Source: JAGWRA01 sp963711505 (GTDB taxonomy: Bacteria > Acidobacteriota > Vicinamibacteria > Vicinamibacterales > CAVVIG01). From it: a DNA stretch of 64,000 bases. The notes under the pieces were generated by a model. It saw nothing but the letters and a program-made list of their open reading frames with translations, did no database searches and was not told the origin of the DNA. This document shows, in pieces, positions 17,843 to 26,986 of this stretch. Position 1 is the stretch's first letter. The number at the start of each line of letters is the position of its first letter. The DNA is taken from NCBI GenBank assembly GCA_963711505.1, contig CAVQEJ010000003.1:496001-560000 (forward strand), in the 5' to 3' direction. The position numbers and the translations under genes are program-made.

Positions 17843-18034
17843 ATGATGAGAGTCGAAGAGATGCTCCGGATGATCGCCGGCGCGTTCGTCGTGGCCAGCG
17901 TGCTGCTCGGGATGTACGCGCATCCCTACTTCTACTGGTTCACGGCGTTCGTGGGCCTGAACCTGTTCCAGAGCGCTTTCACCCGCTGGTGTCCGATGAT
18001 GACCCTGCTGCGCAAGGCCGGCGTGCGCGACTGA
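17843..18034 (+). CDS. YgaP-like / DUF2892 inner membrane protein
   Basis: 63 aa, with AAGGGAGTTAGG just before the ATG. It matches the membrane domain of YgaP: IAGAFVVASVLLGMYAHPYFYWFTAFVGLNLFQSAFTRWCPM. The conserved end is Asn-Leu-x-Gln-Ser-Ala-Phe-Thr-x2-Cys-Pro, then LLRKAGV. YgaP couples this domain to a rhodanese in other bacteria; here the rhodanese is absent. The single Cys is conserved in the family. It lies 35 bases after the Usp gene and is the fifth gene of the operon. Confidence 0.85.
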   Translation: MMRVEEMLRMIAGAFVVASVLLGMYAHPYFYWFTAFVGLNLFQSAFTRWCPMMTLLRKAGVRD

Positions 18035-18062
18035 AGGGCATCCGGCAATCGAGAGGTGTGTC

Positions 18063-18482
18063 GTGCAGGAGAGTAACTACGGGCTGCGTATCGCGCTGCC
18101 GATTCCCTATGAGCAGGCCATCGAGCGGACCACCGAGGCCCTGAAGGCCGAGGGGTTCGGCGTGCTGACGACCATCGACGTCCGGGAGACGCTGAAGAAG
18201 AAGCTGGATGCCGAGTTCCGCAAGTACATGATTCTGGGGGCCTGCAATCCGCCCCTGGCGAAGCGGGCCCTCGAAGCCGAGCTCGATGTCGGCCTCCTGC
18301 TGCCGTGCAACGTGGTGGTCTACGAGGAGCAGCCGGGCCGGAGCGTCGTCGCCGCCATGGCGCCCGTCGCCGCCCTCGGCATCGTCGGCGGCAACACCGC
18401 CCTCGAAGGCGTGGCCCGGGAGGCGCAGGAGCGCCTGCAGCGCGCCCTGACGGCGCTCGAGGCCGAAGGCGCGCGGAAGTAA
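18063..18482 (+). CDS. DUF302 domain protein
   Basis: 139 aa, from GTG 18063 with GAGAGGTG upstream. DUF302 covers nearly the whole chain: PIPYEQAIERTTEALKAEGFGVLTTIDVRETLKKKL, then YMILGACNPPLAKRALEAELDVGLLLPCNVVVYEE. The family is a small alpha/beta fold often found with sulfur, cyanide or metal stress genes; its biochemistry is unsettled. It has no signal peptide. Conserved placement behind efflux, Usp and YgaP-like genes suggests a shared stress response. Confidence 0.85.
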   Translation: MQESNYGLRIALPIPYEQAIERTTEALKAEGFGVLTTIDVRETLKKKLDAEFRKYMILGACNPPLAKRALEAELDVGLLLPCNVVVYEEQPGRSVVAAMAPVAALGIVGGNTALEGVAREAQERLQRALTALEAEGARK

Positions 18483-18494
18483 GGAGCTGAAGCG

Positions 18495-18581
18495 ATGGGA
18501 GCCCTGTTCTTCATCGGTGTCCTGGCGGTCTGGCTGATCCTGCAGATCTGGGTCCTGCCGCGCCTCGGTATCGGGACCTGA
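18495..18581 (+). CDS. 28-aa membrane mini-protein
   Basis: An ATG at 18495, preceded by AAGGAG, opens a 28-codon frame with one hydrophobic helix (FFIGVLAVWLILQIWVLPRLG). It begins 12 bases after the DUF302 stop. Good ribosome site, operon position and helix-like composition argue for a real peptide, possibly a pump accessory comparable in size to AcrZ or KdpF, but I do not recognise a family. Confidence 0.55.
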   Translation: MGALFFIGVLAVWLILQIWVLPRLGIGT

Positions 18582-18719
18582 GCGCGGCCGGCCTGCCGCG
18601 TCGAGGATCGACGCAAGGACTCGTGACCGTCGGGTTGTGGGGAGTACGGAATCGGGACGCGGCGGACCGCCAGGCCGCCGCGGAAGGGGAACAGGCTGTG
18701 GGCCCGAGGGCTGGGGCCC

Positions 18720-19079
18720 TCAGGCCACCATGCTGGTGATCGGCGCCTCCATGAGCTGTCGCTGGCTGCGGACCTGCATCAGCACGCATTCCTGCATCCG
18801 CCGGATCTCGTAGATTTTCGAGACGACCGCCTGCGCCTTGCGCGGCGGCGCGGGCCGATTGTCCAGATAGTCTTCCAGCAGCGACACCGCGGCATCGGCT
18901 TCGTCGCACACCTGTGCGAAGTCGAGGATGGACATCGCCGACAGCGAGTCGTCGCAGAGCTGACGAAGTTCGTCGATGAAGCCGTCCGCCGCCTGACAGA
19001 GGTTGTGGCGCGCGAGCAGGAATCCGTGGCTGCTGCGATCCATCTGTTCTACGCGCGAGCGAAGCATCCAGTGCACCAT
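18720..19079 (-). CDS. hypothetical helical protein, paralogue of the 19362 gene
   Basis: 119 aa, not recognised. The start has AAGGAG upstream. The composition is all-helical, with no signal peptide or membrane segment. Residues 55-100 (LDFAQVCDEADAAVSLLEDY, then KIYEIRRMQECVLMQV) align loosely with the neighbouring minus-strand gene, where the same positions read VELIEQWLERG and SIYRIRSLEEDIYEQWRLQ, so the two look like diverged tandem copies. There are several Cys residues (at ~28, 42, 58 and 97). Confidence 0.6.
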   Translation of the reverse strand: MVHWMLRSRVEQMDRSSHGFLLARHNLCQAADGFIDELRQLCDDSLSAMSILDFAQVCDEADAAVSLLEDYLDNRPAPPRKAQAVVSKIYEIRRMQECVLMQVRSQRQLMEAPITSMVA

Positions 19080-19361
19080 GACCGTTCTCCTTGCTGCCTT
19101 CCTCTTCTACAAGAGGCGGGCCACTCCCGCTGACAGATCTGTCGGGTGCAAGGCCTCGCGGTCTGCTGCCGTAACATACTGAAATTCAATTGGTTGTGAC
19201 GTTCGGCGGCTGTCGGTTCAGGCGCCGGGCCCGGGCGTGCGGGGGGGCGCCGTGTGCGATCGTGGAGTGTGCCGCGTGAGCAGGCGTGCGCCTGGCGCAC
19301 AGGCCTGTGAGCGCGACGCGCCGGCGCGGCCGGTGCCGGACCGGAACCGGCGGGCGACTCG

Positions 19362-19745
19362 TCACCCGTCCGAGGAGTGGGACGTGTCTGAGGGATCGGC
19401 CGGCACGTGGCCGGCGGTCTGCAGGCGCCACTGCTCGTAGATGTCTTCTTCGAGCGAGCGGATCCGGTAGATCGACGTCGCGAGCGGGCCGGCGCGCAGC
19501 GTCCGGCTGTGCCCCCGCTCCAGCCACTGCTCGATCAGCTCGACGCCGTGACTGATCGACTGCCGGATGCGTTCGATGTCGGCGGCCTCGTACCGGTGCA
19601 GGTCGCCATCGGCGAGGCGCGCGAGATCCTCGATGAACTGCGCCACGACGTGGCGCATGCGGCGGCGTCCGAACCAGCCGTGGCCGCAGCTCGCGAGGTG
19701 GCCGAGATCGTCGCCGAGGATGGCGAATGCCTCTGCTCTGAACAT
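19362..19745 (-). CDS. hypothetical helical protein, paralogue of the 18720 gene
   Basis: 127 aa from the ATG at 19745 (a longer frame to 19778 exists). Basic N-terminus (CGHGWFGRRRMRH), then helical stretches (IEDLARLADGDLHRYEAADIERIRQS) and the IYRIRSLEEDIYEQWRLQ segment shared in pattern with the gene downstream. I do not recognise the family. It is cytoplasmic by lack of signal or TM. Regulation is unclear; the 282 bases between the two genes include an AT-rich promoter-like patch near 19175-19198. Confidence 0.55.
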   Translation of the reverse strand: MFRAEAFAILGDDLGHLASCGHGWFGRRRMRHVVAQFIEDLARLADGDLHRYEAADIERIRQSISHGVELIEQWLERGHSRTLRAGPLATSIYRIRSLEEDIYEQWRLQTAGHVPADPSDTSHSSDG

Positions 19746-20146
19746 CCCGATCCTGCGTCGTTGGCCGGGGCCGGCCACCGGCCGAGTGGACCCGACGGCG
19801 TCGCGCCGTCCGGGATCCGCGTGAATGGTTTACAGGCCGTTCACCCGCCTGCCATCGGGATGTTACGGCACACCGCTATCCTAATGCCATCCTATCCTCC
19901 TTTGTACGTCAGGGGGCCCGGCGCGTTCACCCCCAGCGCGGCGGGCCAATGCTTTCCCTCGCCGCGCCCGACACGGCGGTTCTGGTGACGTTCACGAGCG
20001 ACCGCGCCACGTCGCCACGTCCGCCAGGCGGGCGCGGGATGATGAGTCGGGAGGAGTGTGGGCCGGTTTGTGCGTCCCGGCATCGAAGACGAGCGGGAGA
20101 GGGCAGGGGATGGCCGGCTCGAGCCTCGCTCGAACCGGCCCGTGCG
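19746..20146. other. intergenic, no gene seen
   Basis: 400 bases between minus-strand genes. The only notable signal is AAAGGAGG followed by a 4-codon ATG frame on the minus strand near 19875-19910, and the hairpin at 20112-20140. Confidence 0.5.
20112..20140 (-). terminator. hairpin after the poly-His gene
   Basis: CCGGCTCGAG pairs with CTCGAACCGG (one mismatch, short loop) just past the stop of the minus-strand gene at 20147. There is no U-run. Confidence 0.4.
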
Positions 20147-20602
20147 TCAGGCTGTGACGTTGAGCAGCGACCCGCTGCCGTCGTTGTCGCCGTCGCTGTC
20201 GGTGCCCGACTGGGCGGCGTTGGTGCCGGCGCCAGCCGTCGCGCCGGCCGTGTTCTGTCCGGCCGCGTTCGCTCCGGCCGCGTGATGATGGTGGTGATGG
20301 TGACCGCGGACCGCCTGCATGTCGGTCTGCAGCTTCGCGAACGCCTGCTGCGCCCCCTGCAGATCGTTCGACTGCAGGGCCTGGCCGACGGCCTGCAGAT
20401 CCTGCGCGACCGGCCCGCTGGCCGAGGCGCCCGCCGGCTGATTCTGGGCGAGCGTGTTCCAGGCCTGCTGGGCCTGTCCGAGGTTGCCGCTCTGCAGACT
20501 CTGTCCGAGTTGCTGGAACAGCGTCCGGCGCTGCTGGGCGGCCGTGTTCTGATTGAGCAGCGGGTTGAGCCCACCCGCTGACGAGATTCCTGCCGTGGAC
20601 AT
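20147..20602 (-). CDS. Gln/Ala-rich protein with natural poly-His tract
   Basis: 151 aa, start chosen by GAGGAG upstream of the ATG at 20602. There is no signal peptide. Two imperfect helical repeats (QQLGQSLQSGNLGQAQQAWNTL at ~30-52; QAVGQALQSNDLQGAQQAFAKL at ~74-96) are followed by seven consecutive His and a Gly/Ala/Asn tail ending DSDGDNDGSGSLLNVTA. Proteins with this repeat (LQSGxLxxAQxAxxxL) are scattered through soil bacteria without a known role. The His tract and acidic tail could bind metal. It is divergent from the Spy-like gene. Confidence 0.65.
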   Translation of the reverse strand: MSTAGISSAGGLNPLLNQNTAAQQRRTLFQQLGQSLQSGNLGQAQQAWNTLAQNQPAGASASGPVAQDLQAVGQALQSNDLQGAQQAFAKLQTDMQAVRGHHHHHHHAAGANAAGQNTAGATAGAGTNAAQSGTDSDGDNDGSGSLLNVTA

Positions 20603-20926
20603 GACGCGTCTCCTCTGAATCCTGCCGAGAGTGATGACTGGAGCCCGGCCTGGTGACACAGCCGCCCGGCGTCGGACCCCGCTTCGCCACACCCCCCAGG
20701 CGTTGAAGTCGTCAGGTGCAGCTCGCCGCACTTCTCGCACGGCTGGTGCCAGTGACGCGCCCGCCGGAATCGGACCGAAAACCGCGCGATCACCGGATAC
20801 GGTCGAGTCGCCCTCCTGGCGGGGACTGCCGGAAGGCCGACGACTCGCGCCGGCGGCGCCACGTTAAACGCGGCCCGGCAGACACCGGTCTAAGAGAACA
20901 GATTCACCTTTTTGAGGGAGTAAGAC
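20603..20926. other. intergenic between divergent genes, no gene seen
   Basis: 324 bases that must hold the divergent promoters of the poly-His and Spy-like genes. I see no convincing box pair; the AT patch near 20890-20915 precedes the plus-strand ribosome site. Confidence 0.45.
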
Positions 20927-21443
20927 ATGGTGCCGATCACACGAACCTGGCGGACGGTGTTGGTGGCGGTGGCTGCGCTGGGCCTCGCCGGTCTGGTCTC
21001 GGTGGCCTGGGCGCAGGGGCCCGGCGGACCGGGTGGGCGCGGCTGGCGGCCGCATCCGGGGCCCGGCATGGGCGGCATGCCCGGCCTGTTCCTGCCGCTG
21101 CGCGGGGCGCACCTCACCGACGCCCAGCGCACGCAGGTGCGGACGCTCATGGAGCAGTACCGCAAGACGTGGGAGCCGCAGTTGCGGCCCGCACTGACGG
21201 CGGTGGCGAACGCCATCAAGGCGACCCCGGTCGACGAAGGCGTGATTCGTGCCCGGTGCGCCGACCTGGCGGCGGTTCAGGCCAACGCAGCCGTCGCCGG
21301 CGCGCAGCTGCGTGGCGCAGGTGCTGGCCCTGCTCACGCCGGAACAGCAGCAGCAGGTGCTGCAGTTCGAGGCGCAGAGAGCGCAGCGGATGCAGCAGCG
21401 GATGCAGCGGCGCCAGCAGCGTAAGCCCGGCGGCGGGCGATAG
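20927..21443 (+). CDS. Spy/CpxP-like (LTXXQ) periplasmic protein, frameshifted
   Basis: Signal peptide (VLVAVAALGLAGLVSVAWA), then a Gly/Pro-rich linker and helices with LTDAQRTQVRTLMEQYRKTW and, after a one-base shift near 21312 (one extra G), LALLTPEQQQQVLQFEAQRAQ. The two LTxxQ-type motifs define the Spy/CpxP family of periplasmic chaperones and envelope/metal stress sensors. The repaired length is about 171 aa with a Gln/Arg-rich tail (MQQRMQRRQQRKPGG). Start: GAGGGAG precedes the ATG. Confidence 0.75.
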
Positions 21444-21450
21444 GTTCGAG

Positions 21451-21481
21451 GCCCCGGGCCGCTTCTGCGGCGGCCCGGGGC
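21451..21481 (+). terminator. strong hairpin after the Spy-like gene
   Basis: GCCCCGGGCCGC pairs with GCGGCGGCCCGGGGC around a short loop, 8 bases after the stop. Stem-only terminator or 3' stabiliser. Confidence 0.5.
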
Positions 21482-21855
21482 CCGGCTTCCTTCCTGGCAG
21501 GCCCCCCTTTCAATCAGGCGCGTCGAAGAGGCCCCCGCCACGGTCCTGTCCAGACGAGCTGGATTTTATCCGGCGGAATGGCTCGGTTGTCGGATACAAT
21601 ACGCCAATACTAGAGCGGTTCACGTCCGGCCCTTGAGGTGATACGGGGTGGCGCGTCGGGGTTTCTGCCTGTGGTCCTCACGCGGCTCTTCTCAGGCTGG
21701 TCACAATTCGCGGCGGTGGTTCTAGCAAACGACGTCGGCGTCGGCGAAGCTGCTGCGGTCCACCGCGGGATCGGCAGTATCGGTGGCACGCCCGGTTGGA
21801 CGCCCGTCGTAGACTCGCTGCATACCCGCACACGCGTGCCGGAGAAAGGTCGACT
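21482..21855. other. intergenic, no gene seen
   Basis: 374 bases. A possible -10 (TACAAT, about 21594-21599) upstream of the radical SAM gene is the only signal I can name. Confidence 0.4.
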
Positions 21856-23371
21856 GTGCAAGTTCATCTCGTCAATCCGAGCCATCTGTCGTTCGGCGTC
21901 GGCGTCATCACCCCGCGGTGGCTGTACGTCCTCGCGGCGGCGACACCGGCGGCGTTCGGGGATCCCCGTATTACGGATGAGACGCTCGAGTTACTCGATC
22001 TGACGACCGTCGGCGCCGGGGACATCGTCGGCATCGGCATTCACACGGGCAACGCGCTGCGCGGCTACGAGATCGGCCGCGAAGTGCGCAAGCGCGGCGC
22101 CTACGTGGTGTTCGGTGGCATCCACGCGACGTTGTATCCCGAAGAAGCGCACGAGCTGGGTGGCGCTCACGCGGTCGTGAAGGGCGACGGCGACGTCGCC
22201 TGGGGGACCGTGCTGCAGGACTGTGCCGCCGGCACGCCGCGCCGGATTTACGAGGCCGGTCGGATCGACGCCGACCAGTTCCAGCCGGCCCGCTGGGATC
22301 TCATGCCGCGCGATCGGTACATGTGGGCGTCCGTCCAGACGCATCCGCGGGTGCCCGAAGCACTGTTCGTTCTGTTCGGTCTGGCGGACCGACGGCCAGC
22401 AGCCGCGCCAGCGCACGGCCGATCGCGTGGTCGCAGAGGTCGTCGAGCTGCGCCGTCTCGGGTTCCGGTTCATCGCACTGGCCGACGACAATTTCTATCC
22501 CGTCTCGATCGAAGATCTGCGCATGGCGGCCCGGCGCGAGGACCCCCGCCGCCTGAACGAGCTGACCGCGATTCGCGCGGAGCGCTTCGCCCTGATGGAC
22601 CGGCTGGCGAAGCTGCCGGGCGACATGGTGTTCTTCACGCAGATCACCATGGAGGCGGCCGAGGATCCCGAGTTCCTGGAGGCCATGCGGCGTGCCAACA
22701 TCAAGGGTGCGCTCATCGGCGTCGAGGCCGTGACACCCGAAGGGCTCAAGGACGTCTACAAGGATTTCAACCTGGTGGGCGAGGATCTCGTGCAGCGGCT
22801 GCGCAAGTTCCGCGAGCACGACATCCACGTGCTGGGCTCGTTCATCTTCGGGCTGCCGAGCGACCGCCCGGAAACCTTCGACGTGACCGCCCAGCTGGCC
22901 CAGCGCGCCGATCTGACGTTCGCGCAGTTCGTCATGCTGACGCCGTTTCCCGGCACGCTCGACTTCGCCGCCTGGGAGAAGTCGATGGCCGAGGACGAGA
23001 CGCGCATCGCCGGCATGCCGTTGACGCGCCACTGGCTCATTCCCAAGGACCAGCGTCCGAACATCTTCTCGCCGCATCCCGTGATGTCGGCCGACGAGAT
23101 CCGGATGCGGACGCAGGGCGTGTGGGACAAGTTCTACAGCGTGTCCTCCATCTGGAAGCGCGCGCACTGCGTCGAGTCGTTGAAGTCCCGCCTGGCCTTC
23201 CTGCTGATCTCGAAGCTGTACCGCCAGATGTACGCGAATACCGGCATCGCCACCGACAGCGCCCGTGTCCGCAAGTCCACCCGCTGGGCCCGCTGGATGG
23301 CCCGTCCCTGCCGGCGGCTGTTCACGGCGCCTCCCATGCCCGGGCTTCAGGTTCCGGTCGCCGACGCCTGA
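21856..23371 (+). CDS. B12-binding radical SAM protein, frameshifted
   Basis: A cobalamin-binding N-terminal domain (residues 1 to ~150: VGAGDIVGIGIHTGNALRGYEI, GAYVVFGGIHATLYPEEA) is followed by a radical SAM core with RGCPKHCSFCSVW (Cys-x3-Cys-x2-Cys for the 4Fe-4S cluster), ALADDNFYP, IGVEAVTPEGLKDVYKDFN and GSFIFGLPSDRPETF. A one-base shift near 22335 (one extra C before ATCCGCGGG) separates the two halves; conservation on both sides argues for a sequencing error. The repaired length is ~505 aa. Such enzymes methylate or rearrange unreactive carbons in lipid, cofactor or natural-product synthesis; the substrate cannot be told. GTG start with GGAGAAAGG upstream. Confidence 0.8.
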
Positions 23372-23726
23372 TCGGCACCCGTACGGCCCGGCATCCGTCC
23401 CGTCGGTGTCGACCGCCCGTGCGCGTCCCCACCGGCCCGGCCGTGCGAGCCAGGTGGGTCCATCAGATAAATGAAGGCGGAGTCAAGACTTCCGGCCGTG
23501 GACGCCGGTGCCCTGTGCGGCGTCCGGTCGCCGGCGGAGCTGCTCGCGACCGCTGGACGGCGTGGAACCCGATTTGCAGAGACCCTCTCCGGTGGGGCGC
23601 CACAGGGACGGCCGGCCTGCGGTCCAGGGTGACTGCGGCCGAATAAGAAGATACAGGGGACGACTCTGGGTGCCCTGGGCTCGCGCGCCGGCGATCGGCG
23701 CCATTCAGGTCGGATCGGGGGATGTG
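23372..23726. other. intergenic, no gene seen
   Basis: 355 bases between the radical SAM and small Cys genes. Open frames here are compositional only; no RNA, repeat or promoter is evident. Confidence 0.45.
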
Positions 23727-23874
23727 ATGACGTGCGCTTGGTGCGATAAGAATCTGGAAGCGAAGGACGTGCAGAGCCACAACCATCTGCCGTTTCATCG
23801 CCAGTGCGTGAAGCAGTACCGAGGAATACGTGCTGCACATCCGCCAGCAGGCGGATCAGACCCTGCGCCGCTAG
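23727..23874 (+). CDS. small Cys/His protein, frameshifted
   Basis: MTCAWCDKNLEAKDVQSH continues to LPFHRQCVKQY and, after removing one extra C near 23819, to EEYVLHIRQQADQTLRR and a TAG. About 48 aa. The C-x2-C ... H-x-x-x-F-H-x2-C pattern resembles a zinc-binding knuckle. The family is unknown. The start at 23727 is the only one giving the Cys pair. Confidence 0.45.
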
Positions 23875-24006
23875 TCCCCGCGCGCCGGAACGCCCCGGCG
23901 ATCGGGTCGGGGACGACCACCGCCCGGAGGCGCCTGCGCGCTCCGGATTGGCCAGCCCGCCTCTCCCCTTGACATCCGACAAGAGAGGCGCGAAGCTGAC
24001 GGGACC

Positions 24007-24342
24007 ATGACCGTCTCGTCCGGCAGCGATCTCCTGCAAGGCACGCTCGATCTGCTCATCCTCCGCGTGCTGTCCAACGGCCCCGTGCACGGCTGGGGCA
24101 TCTCACAGCGTATTCAGCAGGTGTCACGCGACGCGCTGAGCGTCAATCAGGGCTCGCTCTACCCGGCGCTGTACCGCCTGGAGCAGAAGGGCCTGATCGA
24201 GGCGGAGTGGGGCGTGTCCGAGAACAACCGCCGCGCGCGCTTCTATCGGCTCACGAAGAGCGGCCGCCGGCAGTTGTCGGAGGAGACCGCCAGCTGGCAG
24301 CGCTTCGCCGCCGCCGTGGCGTTGATTTTGGAGCGTGCCTGA
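24007..24342 (+). CDS. PadR-family transcriptional regulator
   Basis: 111 aa. Winged helix of the PadR type: LLQGTLDLLILRVLSNGPVHGWGISQRIQ, then NQGSLYPALYRLEQKGLIEAEWG and ARFYRLTKSGRRQL. PadR proteins repress nearby transport or phenolic-acid genes. It overlaps the ADOP permease gene by 8 bases, the standard PadR-ADOP pair of Acidobacteriota, so it most probably controls that permease. Confidence 0.9.
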   Translation: MTVSSGSDLLQGTLDLLILRVLSNGPVHGWGISQRIQQVSRDALSVNQGSLYPALYRLEQKGLIEAEWGVSENNRRARFYRLTKSGRRQLSEETASWQRFAAAVALILERA

Positions 24343-26980
24343 GGAGCACCGCCTGTCACTCTCGCGCAGGATCCGCCGGTGGCTCGAGGCCTGGCTGAGG
24401 CGTGGGCGCCTCGAGCACGATCTCGACGAAGAGCTCCGCTTTCATCTGGACATGGAGAGCGCGGCGCAGCGCCGCGCCGGCGTGCCGCCCGGCGAAGCCG
24501 CCCGCACGGCGCGGCAGCGCTTCGGCAGTGTCGCCTGGGCGAAGGACGGCTGTCGCGACACGTGGGCGCGCCGCTCGACCGACGCATTGCTGCAGGACGT
24601 GCGGTTCGCCCTGCGTGGCCTGCGTCGCAATCCCGGTTTCGCTGGGGCCGCCATCCTGACGCTCGCCCTCGGCATCGGCGCCAACACCGCCATCTTCAGC
24701 GTCGTCGACACGGTGCTGCTGCGGCCGCTGCCGTTTCCGCAGCCGGACCGGCTGGTGACACTCTGTGCGGAGAATGCCCAGGTGGCCGGCTTCTGCGTCG
24801 CCTCGCCGCCCGATGTCGAGGACATGCGGCAGGCCAGCCGGACGCTGGAGGACCTCGCGCTCGCGCGAACGAGCTTGTTCCTGCGCCGGACGCCCGACGG
24901 CACCGAAGGATTGAACGGCGGCCTGGCCACGCCGGCGCTGTTTCGCATCCTGCGCGTGCGGCCGGCGCTCGGCCGGCTGCTGCAGCCAGGCGATCTGGAC
25001 GCGGGCCGCAACCACGTCGTCGTCCTTGGTCACGCCCTGTGGACGACGCGCTTTGGCAGCGATCCGTCCGTCCTGGGGCACACCATCACGCTCGACGGCC
25101 ATCCGTACCGCATCGTCGGCGTCCTGCCGGCCGGACTCGACGTGCCTCGGATGGAACGCGCGCAGATCTGGATGCCGCTCCCGTTCGATCCGCGCGACGA
25201 GACGAACCGGGATTGGCGCGGCTTCATGGTCTACGGCCGGCTCGCGCCCGGTGCCACGCTCGACGCGGCTCGCAGTGAACTGACGGCGATCGCCGGACAG
25301 TTGGCGCGCACGCACCCGAAGACCGATGCCGGCTGGGGTGTACGGATCGTGCCGCTGCTCGACGAGGTCGTCGGGCCGGTGCGGAGCACGCTGCTGGTGT
25401 TTCTCGGTGCGGTCGGCCTCGTGCTGCTCATCGGGTGCGCGAACGTTGCCAACCTGCTGCTCGCACGCGCGACCACTCGCCGGCGGGAGCTGGCCGTCCG
25501 GGTGGCGCTGGGGGGAAGCCGGTGGCGGCTCGCGCGCATGCTCCTCACCGAGGGGATGGTCCTGGGGGGCATCGGCACGGCCGTTGGCGTTCTGTTCGCG
25601 TTCGGCGGCGTGCGGGCGTTCCTCGCGCTGGCGCCGGCCGGCATTCCGCGCCTGAGCGGCGTTGCCGTCAATGGTGGCGTGCTCGCGTTCGCCGCGCTCG
25701 TGGGCCTGGCCAGCAGCCTGGTCTTCGGGACGCTGCCGGCGCTGCGCGGCTCACGGCTGGACGTGGGTGATGCGTTGAAGGACGACCAGCGCACGCAGGC
25801 CGGCGGATCCGGCCTGCGGCTGCGCGGCGCCCTCATCGTGGCGGAAGTGGCGCTGGCCCTGATGCTCCTGGTCGGGGCCGGCCTGCTGGGCCGCAGCTTC
25901 GTGGCGCTGATGACGTGGCAGCCGGGATTCGAGCAGCAGCACCTGCTCACGTTGCAGCTCTACGTGCCCGATGGCAAGTATACGGAGGCGGGCGAGGTGG
26001 CGTCGCTCTACCGCCGCGCGATCGAGCGCCTGTCGTCCTATCCGGGCATCGTGTCGGTGGGGGCCGCCTCGGCCGGTCCGCTGTTCGGCGGGCGCGAGAC
26101 GGACACCGTCACGATCGACGGCCGGCCCGTCCGCTCGGGCGTGCCGACCGTCCGATGGTTCGATATCAGTCCCGGCTATTTCCCGACGATGGGTGTGCCG
26201 ATCGTGGGAGGCCGGAACTTCACTGACCGCGACGGCGCGGGGGCGCCAGCCGTGGCGATCGTGAACGAGGCGATGGCCCGGCGGTACTGGCCGGGAGACA
26301 GTCCGGTCGGTCACCTCGTGACGCTGAAGTCGGAGAAGCTGACCGTGCGCATCGTGGGCGTGGTCCGCAACGTGCCGCCATTCCATGCGGGCGATCCGGT
26401 CGATCCGGAGATCTACTGGCCCGACTTCCAGCAGCCGCGGTGGGCGACCTATCTCGTGATCCGCACGACCGGGGATCCGGCGTCAATCATCCCCGACATC
26501 CTCCACCTGCTGGCGCAGGTCGAGCCCGACATGGCCGTGAGGCATCCGAGTTCGATGCCGGCGCTGGCCGATGCAGAACTCGTGCGCCCGCGCTTCGTGA
26601 TGTTCCTGATCGGGCTGTTCGCACTGATCGCGATCGTGCTGGCCGCCATCGGCATCTACGGCGTCACGGCGTACGCTGTGACCCAGCGCACGCGCGAGTT
26701 CGGCATCCGTCTGGCGCTCGGTGCCGAGCCGTCGCAGATCGTCCGAACCGTGCTGCGGCAGGGGATGGGGCTCGCCGGTCTCGGCGTCCTGCTGGGGCTG
26801 GTCGGCGCGGCGGGCGTCTCGCGGGTGACGGCGAGTCTGCTGGCGGGCATCCCGCCGACCGACCCGGTCACCTTCGGAAGCGTGGCTGTGCTGGCGGCCG
26901 GCATCGCGCTGGTGGCCTGTTATGTGCCGGCGCGGCGGGCGAGCCGCGTCGATCCGACGCGTGCCTTGAGAAGTGAGTGA
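24335..26980 (+). CDS. ADOP-family ABC transporter permease
   Basis: 881 aa, from a GTG overlapping padR, with a purine-rich site (GGAGCG). The N-terminal ~90 aa is the ADOP-specific cytoplasmic helix region (LDEELRFHLDMESAAQRRAG). Then follow two MacB-like periplasmic domains, each followed by FtsX-type membrane blocks: TM1 ILTLALGIGANTAIFSVVD, a three-helix block ~340-460, a second TM ~500-520 and the last three-helix block ~760-870 ending PARRASRVDPTRALRSE. The family is called acidobacterial duplicated orphan permease because the ATPase is not encoded next to it; none is here. The likely role is mechanotransmission or export of a periplasmic substrate. Confidence 0.95.
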   Translation: MPEEHRLSLSRRIRRWLEAWLRRGRLEHDLDEELRFHLDMESAAQRRAGVPPGEAARTARQRFGSVAWAKDGCRDTWARRSTDALLQDVRFALRGLRRNPGFAGAAILTLALGIGANTAIFSVVDTVLLRPLPFPQPDRLVTLCAENAQVAGFCVASPPDVEDMRQASRTLEDLALARTSLFLRRTPDGTEGLNGGLATPALFRILRVRPALGRLLQPGDLDAGRNHVVVLGHALWTTRFGSDPSVLGHTITLDGHPYRIVGVLPAGLDVPRMERAQIWMPLPFDPRDETNRDWRGFMVYGRLAPGATLDAARSELTAIAGQLARTHPKTDAGWGVRIVPLLDEVVGPVRSTLLVFLGAVGLVLLIGCANVANLLLARATTRRRELAVRVALGGSRWRLARMLLTEGMVLGGIGTAVGVLFAFGGVRAFLALAPAGIPRLSGVAVNGGVLAFAALVGLASSLVFGTLPALRGSRLDVGDALKDDQRTQAGGSGLRLRGALIVAEVALALMLLVGAGLLGRSFVALMTWQPGFEQQHLLTLQLYVPDGKYTEAGEVASLYRRAIERLSSYPGIVSVGAASAGPLFGGRETDTVTIDGRPVRSGVPTVRWFDISPGYFPTMGVPIVGGRNFTDRDGAGAPAVAIVNEAMARRYWPGDSPVGHLVTLKSEKLTVRIVGVVRNVPPFHAGDPVDPEIYWPDFQQPRWATYLVIRTTGDPASIIPDILHLLAQVEPDMAVRHPSSMPALADAELVRPRFVMFLIGLFALIAIVLAAIGIYGVTAYAVTQRTREFGIRLALGAEPSQIVRTVLRQGMGLAGLGVLLGLVGAAGVSRVTASLLAGIPPTDPVTFGSVAVLAAGIALVACYVPARRASRVDPTRALRSE

Positions 26981-26986
26981 GGAAGC

